Origin: Vitrella brassicaformis
Lineage: Eukaryota; Sar; Vitrellaceae
Assembly: GCA_001179505.1 (NCBI GenBank)
Contig: CDMY01000398.1
Location: forward strand, 1 to 64,000
Direction of reading: 5' to 3'
Length of the DNA: 64,000 nt
The notes beneath the pieces are model-generated. The model ran no database searches and was not told the DNA's origin. It worked only from the letters and a program-made list of their open reading frames with translations. This document shows, piece after piece, positions 57,845 to 64,000 of the stretch; position 1 is the stretch's first letter, and each line of letters opens with the position of its first letter. Both the position numbers and the translations under genes were made by a program.

Positions 57845-58342
57845 CATGAATGACGCACTTGGGCGCCGAAGCTGATGCATGCATTACCTCATCAGGTGTT
57901 GACCGAGAAGGTAGGTCTGAAGACCAAGAACAGCGATGAGCGTACACTTGCCCTCCGGGCGCGGATGCTCTTCGACCGAGACGACAAAACCGTCACCGGC
58001 GGAATGAACGCTCAGGCATGTACCCACACACACGCACACACACACATTGAAGAGTATCTGTCCTATCTATGCCCCGTTTGTGTGGTGTGTGGCCAACCAA
58101 CCGACCACCAGGCGTTCTTCGAGTCTCTCGAGAGGGAAGACCCCCTGGTACACATGCCCGACGACTACGTCATGGCGTGGCGTCTGTCGCTGCTGATGCG
58201 TGGGATGGGGTGGGCGCTGCGGTACCCCATCTCGACGGCTGAGGGATGGTACCCCATCGCCAAACGGCTCATCGAAGACCAAGACAGAGAGGGGAAGGGC
58301 AAAGGCAGAGGCAAAAGGAAGAAGGCCAAGACGAAGACGTGA
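55180..58342 (+). CDS. ABC1/ADCK-family atypical kinase
   Basis: About 16 short exons from ATG 55180 ([20 protein letters not shown]). A basic leader and a helix ([20 protein letters not shown]) suggest mitochondrial or plastid membrane targeting. Family motifs in order: KxGQ motif [39 protein letters not shown] with the ATP-site Lys (VVKVQFP), [30 protein letters not shown], catalytic loop [16 protein letters not shown], and the metal motif as LIDYGQV. The Lys/Gly-rich tail ends KKAKTKT. Family members support coenzyme Q synthesis or lipid handling in mitochondria and plastids; the layout is closest to ADCK1-type proteins. One intron contains a very long alternating TG/CG tract. Some small exons between 56830 and 57260 are approximate. 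Confidence 0.9.
56639..56827. repeat. ~189-bp alternating purine-pyrimidine tract
   Basis: An unbroken run of GT/GC/AT steps, mostly GTGTGT with frequent GCGT, ends just before TCAG at the acceptor of an ABC1-kinase intron. Strict alternation with CG steps is the sequence pattern that favours Z-DNA. Confidence 0.9.
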
Positions 58343-58711
58343 CGCCGGATGACAGACAGACGACAGTCAGCCGAGATGAGTGTGTGGTTGTGTGCGGGTG
58401 GGTGGGTCAGCTGAGCTCAGCAGCGAAGACGATCGAGGTCATTTTATCTGTGGGTGTGTTGGCCTGTGGTGTGTGATTTATGAGGTGCTTGCTTTGCTGA
58501 TGTCGATAATGCAGAGATAGAGAGAGACGTCCGCCATGTTATGTACACACACAGTCATTTGTCCGTCCGTCCGACTCGATTAGAGGTATACTTAGGGCTC
58601 GGATGAGCCGGAGGAGGACAAGCTGACGCCTCATCTGTGCGAAATCCAACAGGAAAAACGGCAAATTTACAGACCTGTACGGTCGCGCGAAGGGTCCTCT
58701 TTGGAGATGAC
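58343..58711. other. Tandem-gene spacer
   Basis: About 370 bp between the ABC1 kinase stop and the next start. No array stands out; it should contain the promoter of the secreted-protein gene. Confidence 0.4.
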
Positions 58712-61583
58712 ATGACACCTCATCTGGCATCGGAGGCGCGTGCACGTTGGCCTTTCCTGCCCAATTTTCGGCTTCTGCGAGCAGTGCTCATCATGGCGGT
58801 CGGCATCTCTGCCGTCATGGCCAGCGGTGACGAAGACACACACACGAACAGGGGACAGACGAAGGGGGTGGAGAACGATACTCTGAGCTCTGGTAGGCAC
58901 CATTCTGACGCCCACCTCCTCCCGTCACCCTGTGTGTGATGGCGTGTCTGTCAGGGAAGCACACCATGGACGACCGGTCCACGTATGCGCAGCTGATGGA
59001 GGCCCTGTCAGCCGGCCAGCGTCACGTCAACGCGTCGACGTATGCGCAGCTGGTGGACGCCGTCAAGGAGCGTCGTTCGCTGCAGGCCGCCTTCGATGGC
59101 TTCGACGACCTCCCCGAGCTCGACTTAGTCTCGTTAGCTCGGGTGATATTCCAAGACCAGGGCTTCATCAACGTCGCCGCAGATGGGCCTTACAGGGTAT
59201 GTGCAACGCGGGAGGCCGACATAAGACGCAGGAGGGCTCGTAGTACACGTATACGTGTGGGTGCCGGGTGTTTGGTTCATTCAGATCATCGACGTGCTGA
59301 ATGACAAGCTGTTCCGGGAGGGAGTGCGGCTGAGGGATGCACGCACTGACCTGGGCGAGGACCTGCTCGGGCCCATCACTGGTGTGCTGGACCGGGCCAT
59401 CGAGTCACAGAACATACTCCTCAACGGTCGGCAGACACTTCACTCACACACACAGAGGAGAGGGATGTGTGGGTTGGGCTCATGCAGGGACGAAGCAGGC
59501 CAAGACTGATGCGCTGGTAGAGTTCTTCAACCCTGCCCGTCCAGCCCCACCACCAGAAGAACCAGAGGAGCCGACGTTCCCTTTTACTTCCCGACCACCC
59601 GCAACCACACCCGAGCCAACAACCCCAACACCCGACGATGGAGCTGTTGAATTTGAATTCCCAGGTACGTACGCGGACCACACACAGAGAGAACTGGATG
59701 ATCGCTGCTTCGTATCAAATAATCAGAGTGCGTCATCGTGACGAAGGTGTCTCGCTCGTGCTCCGACAAGTACTACGAGTGCTTCGCGGGCTACGACCCA
59801 TTCGGCTACCGTTCGTACGACTTCGACGGCGGCCTGGGGCTGGCGGGGGAAGGGGAGCTCATGCAGCCTGGCATCGACGCAGAGCTCTGCTTGCCAAAGG
59901 AGTTTGGGCCGGACGACGACAAGGACGTTTTCTTGCCACCGGTGAGGAGGAACGCACAGACAGCTCCAGATACATATAGTGTATACTCATGAGAGGTGGG
60001 GGATGGGTATTGGTACGTATGTGTGTGTGTGTAGGATGGGGTGGGGCGGATTCTGCGATTGGTGAGGTTCGACGAGGAGACCGACAGCGACGACGACGGC
60101 ATCAAGGAATGCGATGAGTCCTTCCGTTCTTCAGCAGATCCGGAGGGCAACGAGACGCTTGCGTGCCAGGAGAAGTTTCCCATCTACGGCGGCTCGTCGC
60201 TGTTCAACGACCCCCTGTTCGGCCTCACCAACACCTTCAGGACGTTCCTCTACCTCACCAAACAGGAAGTGCCCACCATGCTCGAGGAGGCAAGTCTACA
60301 CACACACCCACGTAAACACATACGCACACGGATACACACGTGCCTGTGTGTGTGTGTGTGTGTGTGTCTGGATGGATGGCTGGATGGATAGCTTCTGGGT
60401 ATTGCGATCGAGAAGGGCGTCCTGACGGTCTTCCTGGAGCTGATAGAGAAGGCCAAGGAGCTCGACTTTATGAAGAAGTGGGAGGGCATCGACTGGAAGA
60501 AGGATAAGAAGGGCAAGGACAAGGGCAAGGGCAAAGACAAGGGCGACAGGGGGGGAGGAGACGACGATAAGGCAGACGATGACCTGGATGACGACGACAC
60601 AGACGATGGTGACGATGATAGCGACGACGACGAGGACGTGCCTGAGGGCGGCCACGTTGTCGATCCCTTCGGCTCGTACTTCATCATGGTTTTTGAATTC
60701 CCCAACTTCACCGTAAGCCTGCACACGCAGCGCACACGCACCACAGGAAATGGATACCACATCAAGGCCCAATAATGTGTGTGTGTGCAGGGGCCGGCAG
60801 GCGAGAATAAGTCTGGGCGCAACACGTCGTTTCTCTTTTCGCTGGGCGACGCGCCGCCCGGCCTGTGCACCGAGAATGCCGAGGGCATCCCCGGCAGGCC
60901 CGAGACACGATACCCCGAGTGCGCATCCACCAGCAAGGGCGCGAAATGGGCGCTTGCGAGAAGGCTGGCCACCGATCAGCCTATCGCCTGCAATGGTCCG
61001 TCTGTCTCTCTGTCCGTGAGGGGGCGTGTGCGATGTGTGGTACCATCATGATGGGTTCTTCTCTCTCTCTGTGTGTGTGTGTGCCTATATGCAGGCTTCA
61101 TGGTGGACGAGAACCTCTGCATCTTCGACATTGAGATAGAGGCAAGCAGAGGACGAGGCGGCAGCAGCACACACACGGGAGAACCAATGCCGAGCATGTC
61201 TCTCTGTTTGGGTGTGTGTGTGCAGTTTACGGCTTTCCCGAAGGGAGTGGAGTGTCTGGATAACTGCGAGGATTTGGTGCTGACGGACATCGCCATCTTG
61301 ACGCGCACATCCATCCAGGAGGGCGACACCGAAGGTGTCTTCGACCAAGCCGCCATAGCAACAGGGGGCGGAGATGATGAACCACAACCACCTAGCGGCG
61401 GCGGCGAGTACGCACAGGCACCACACGCACACAAATTACCCGTGTTTCTCTCTCTGTATGTCTGTCGTCAGAGCGCCGCCGACGTCAGACTCTCGGGGAG
61501 CGAGGCGGTCTCATTCGTCGCCCTCGTCTGCTGCAAGTTGGGAGCCGACCCTGGCAGTCAGCTCGTTGGGCGGCGTCAAGTGA
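58712..61583 (+). CDS. Secreted or membrane-anchored acidic protein, unknown function
   Basis: ATG 58712 gives a leader ending LLRAVLIMAVGISAVMASG, a signal peptide or anchor. Exon 2 has a duplicated motif STYAQLMEALSAGQ and ASTYAQLVDAVKER. Later exons have a Pro/Thr-rich linker (RPPATTPEPTTPTPDDG), a Cys-containing globular part (SRSCSDKYYECFAGYDPFGY; ETLACQEKFPIYGGSSLFN), and a striking Lys block (KKDKKGKDKGKGKDKGDRGG) directly followed by an Asp block (DDLDDDDTDDGDDDSDDDED). Then come DPFGSYFIMVFEFPNF, LFSLGDAPPGLCTENAEG and PKGVECLDNCEDLVLTDIAI. The last exon is Ser/Arg-rich and stops at 61583. About 750 residues in 11 exons. Paired cysteines fit an oxidised, extracellular or endomembrane site. 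No family recognised; acidic secreted proteins can bind calcium or mineral, which is only a guess here. Confidence 0.65.
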
Positions 61584-62330
61584 CCGAGAATTCACACACA
61601 CACATGCTAGCTAGAGGGGTATGTGCGTGTGGACATGCAAACCCACACCAGTGCGTGTGTGGGTGTGGTGTGGTGTGCCATACGTAAAGTAGCTGTTAAT
61701 ACAGGTAATGAGGTTTGCTTACTCTGTGGGGTGGGATGGGTGGGGTGGGTGCGTAGCTGCTGCAATCAATGTGTTGTGCGTATCTGCACACGAAACGATG
61801 GCCAGATGCTCTCTCTTTATTTGTCTGCGAAATTGATTGGTCGATGCGGACAGACAGACATCGATGGATGCATGGATGGATGAGACTCAACTGAGTGAGT
61901 GAGTACTCTGTGTCTGCGGCATACATATATATATATTTATTCACCCACAATGCAATCTATGCCTCTGTCTGTCTCGTTCTTTCTCGACCACTCTCACTCT
62001 GTCTGATGCAGACAGAGTTCACTCGCTGCCCTTAAGTGTTCATCAGACACTCGGCACTGACGTGCCAATGGGATGACTCCCGTCAGCCATCCATCGAAAC
62101 GTCAGACAGGAGTGTGCGATGGACACTGAAGCCGAGACGTGCCAGCTACCACGAGCGATACCATCACGTCACTCAGGGAGCCATGAATCGACCCACAAAC
62201 TACCGACGCTGCTGACGAACATGTAGGTATCTCTCTCTTGTGTCTAGTGCCGACACAGCTGATCTGATCTATACACACTCTCACACACTCGCCCAGCCGC
62301 CCAACCACCTTCACCCGTGCCTGTGTGCTA
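61584..62330. other. Convergent spacer
   Basis: No gene is seen between the secreted-protein and FKBP 3' ends. GGTG-rich repeats near 61725-61750, GGAT repeats near 61863-61880 and an AT run (ATATATATATTTATT) at 61924-61940. Confidence 0.45.
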
Positions 62331-62688
62331 TCAGCCGCCATCACTTTGCTGTTTGTCGTTGGTCTCTCGTGGTGGCGGTGGTGGCGGTGGCTGCCTGACG
62401 CGCACCACCTCCAGGTCCAGCACCACCTGCCCTGCCACATCAATGCCCAACGCCTGACTCTCCCTGTCCAGCCACATACCACACACATAAAGACACACAC
62501 GCGTATGACAGCACTGACTGCCAATCCAATCCAATATATTCATTGGTGCATCGGCAATTCAATCCGTGTTGACCTGTCGACCCTGACGGCGTTGAAGACG
62601 GTCGAGTAGAGGCGCCTCCTCTGGCTGTCAGAACTGGGGAACGGACCCACATTCTCACTCGTGTAGCTGATCAGACCGGCAGACCAGG

Positions 62689-62724
<36 letters not shown>

Positions 62725-63546
62725 CATGCATCACATCAACCACAACCCCGCTGATGACTTGCCCCAGGTAGGAAGGTATGATGAGTCTCCTCTTGCCGCC
62801 CTGCCGCATCCCCAGCAGCCCCTCCTCGAGACCCTTGATGATCGGGCTCTCGCCCAGGGTAATCCGATAAGGCTCACGCTGATCCCGCGCACTCTCAAAC
62901 ACATACCCCTGACGACCTGCAAGTACACACGCCACGCCCAGACAGCCAGACAGACAATGGACAGGACGGGCTCTCATCTGACTGGACAGTGCAGGGCAGG
63001 GCAGGAATCCCCCCGACCTGCGAGCCGTCCTGTCCAGTAGAAGTTGACTCTGCTGCCCATGGTCACCTCCGGCCCGTCACCCAGGTCATAATCCGCGTAC
63101 TGCAGACCCGACATCGTCTGCACCATTCCAACCACCGACACAAACCACACACAGACACGGACACATACAGAAGCTTCTTGCAAGCTGCCACAATCGCTGC
63201 AGAGCATCCAAACGTATGTCACCTTCCTGAACTCGGGTTTCTTTTCCCAGTGCGGCTGTTCTGCAAGGGCCGGTCGCCGCACAAACACAGGTGAGCTGGC
63301 AGTGACAATCGCCCACAGCAGCAAGGAATGCCACGATGATGCGGACGTGTGATGGTACTGCCTGCGGTCGGCTGCAGAGGGTGCCCGCAGGCCATCGTGA
63401 CGGCCTGCATCTGGTGCATCTGGCTCATGGCAGTAGGTCTCCTGCACGCGCAAGATCAGCCGCGAAGTGGCGCTGTGATGAATTGGGGGTGGCAGAAACG
63501 CCATTGGTGGCTGAGGGTGCATCCATAGAGGGGCTCCGCACGTCAT
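62331..63546 (-). CDS. FKBP-type peptidyl-prolyl isomerase, plastid-lumen-like
   Basis: FKBPs speed cis-trans isomerisation at proline. From ATG 63546 (alternatives 63522 and 63504) a Ser/His/Arg-rich transit-like region precedes a hydrophobic stretch with an Ala-x-Ala cut site (LLLWAIVTASSPVFVRRPAL then A|EQ), the leader shape of thylakoid-lumen proteins. The FKBP core follows: LQYADYDLGDGPEVTMGSRV, NFYWTGRLAG, RQGYVFESARDQREPYRITL, GESPIIKGLEEGLLGMRQGG and KRRLIIPSYLG. A final exon (QALGIDVAGQVVLDLEVVRV) ends in a Pro-run tail, TGA at 62331. Several usual FKBP active-site aromatics are replaced, as in lumen FKBP16-type proteins, so activity may be weak. About six exons; an exon reading SENVGPFPSSDSQRR lies in between. 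Confidence 0.85.
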
Positions 63547-64000
63547 TTCGCGTCTTCTTTGTCGGGGAAGCGATCAGGCTGCAAGCTCAGCGCGCAGGAA
63601 GAGAGAAGGAGGCGCCCCTGATGCAGCTGTCGGCTGAAGCAAGTATAGCGGGTGCATATTTGGTGTCATGCTGCGTGTTCCAGCTCCTGACAACCATCAT
63701 CTTCCCGTAGGCAGAGGCAAAGATGATGCATTCGCGCATTCTCCTCTCTCATTGGCGTCCTTCCTGCTTTGGCATGGCTCTCTCTTTCAGACTGCTTCCC
63801 CTGTTTGCGTCACCTTCTCATATGGGCGGCTCTCTGCTGGTGTCATGCGACAGTGTGACGAGCCTTCTCTCCGCCTTATGCGTGGGCACGCGTGGCCGCA
63901 GCGTCGCTGCGGACGACGTGCATCGGCTGTGGGGAGTCTACTTTGCAGTGCTATCCGTCCGTAGGACACGGAGATAGGCAGGGGAACCGACACACGAACA
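63547..64000. other. Window edge, possible start of another gene
   Basis: After an acceptor-like CATCTTCCCGTAG at 63712, a + strand frame from ATG 63723 runs 84 residues to TAG 63977. It starts hydrophobic (LLPLFASPSHMGGSLLVSC) and ends RLWGVYFAVLSVRRTRR. It could be an exon of a gene that continues outside the window, divergent from the FKBP gene. No domain is recognised. Confidence 0.3.

Overview
The window is nuclear DNA from an intron-dense protist. Genes are GC-rich and cut into many short exons. Most introns carry long (TG)n/(CA)n, GGAT and GACA simple repeats, and there are no bacterial-style operons. A proton-translocating transhydrogenase fused in the order beta-then-alpha, as known from Eimeria, Plasmodium and Entamoeba, points to an alveolate. 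A Rieske-type pheophorbide a oxygenase/Tic55-like protein and a FKBP with a plastid-lumen-like leader point to a photosynthetic plastid. Taken together, a chromerid alga (Vitrella-like) is my best guess. This is inference, not a database match.

Layout, left to right: a repeat-rich flank with a Ty1/copia-like fragment folded into a ~106-bp hairpin (1-1670); fused transhydrogenase (-) head to head with a six-BRCT TopBP1/Dpb11-like scaffold (+); an F-box-like protein (-) head to head with a 58-residue membrane protein (+); a membrane-anchored nucleoredoxin (-); an SLC22-like MFS transporter (-) head to head with an alpha/beta-hydrolase that lacks its nucleophile (+); choline-phosphate cytidylyltransferase (-); acetyl-CoA synthetase (-, with an assembly gap inside one intron) head to head with a PITH-domain protein (+); pheophorbide a oxygenase-like protein (-); a ubiquitin-like/coiled-coil/RING protein (-) in a stretch of different composition; a small unknown protein (-); a Sec20 SNARE (-) head to head with a large unknown protein (+); a 179-residue unknown protein (+); a repeat zone at 45.7-48.6 kb with a 148-bp tandem array and an inverted copy of the hydrolase's first exon; an Unkempt-like CCCH zinc-finger protein (+); an ankyrin protein (+); an ABC1/ADCK kinase (+); a secreted acidic unknown protein (+); and a FKBP isomerase (-).

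The genes do not form one pathway. Acetyl-CoA synthetase and cytidylyltransferase touch lipid supply. Transhydrogenase and nucleoredoxin touch redox balance. PAO-like and FKBP proteins belong to the plastid. The BRCT, F-box and UBL-RING proteins suggest genome maintenance and ubiquitin control. Five adjacent pairs are divergent with 135-317 bp between start codons, so shared promoters are likely. I saw no tRNA, rRNA, CRISPR or intact transposon. Exon ends were placed by hand from splice-site consensus and reading frame; where the summed exon lengths keep frame I say so.
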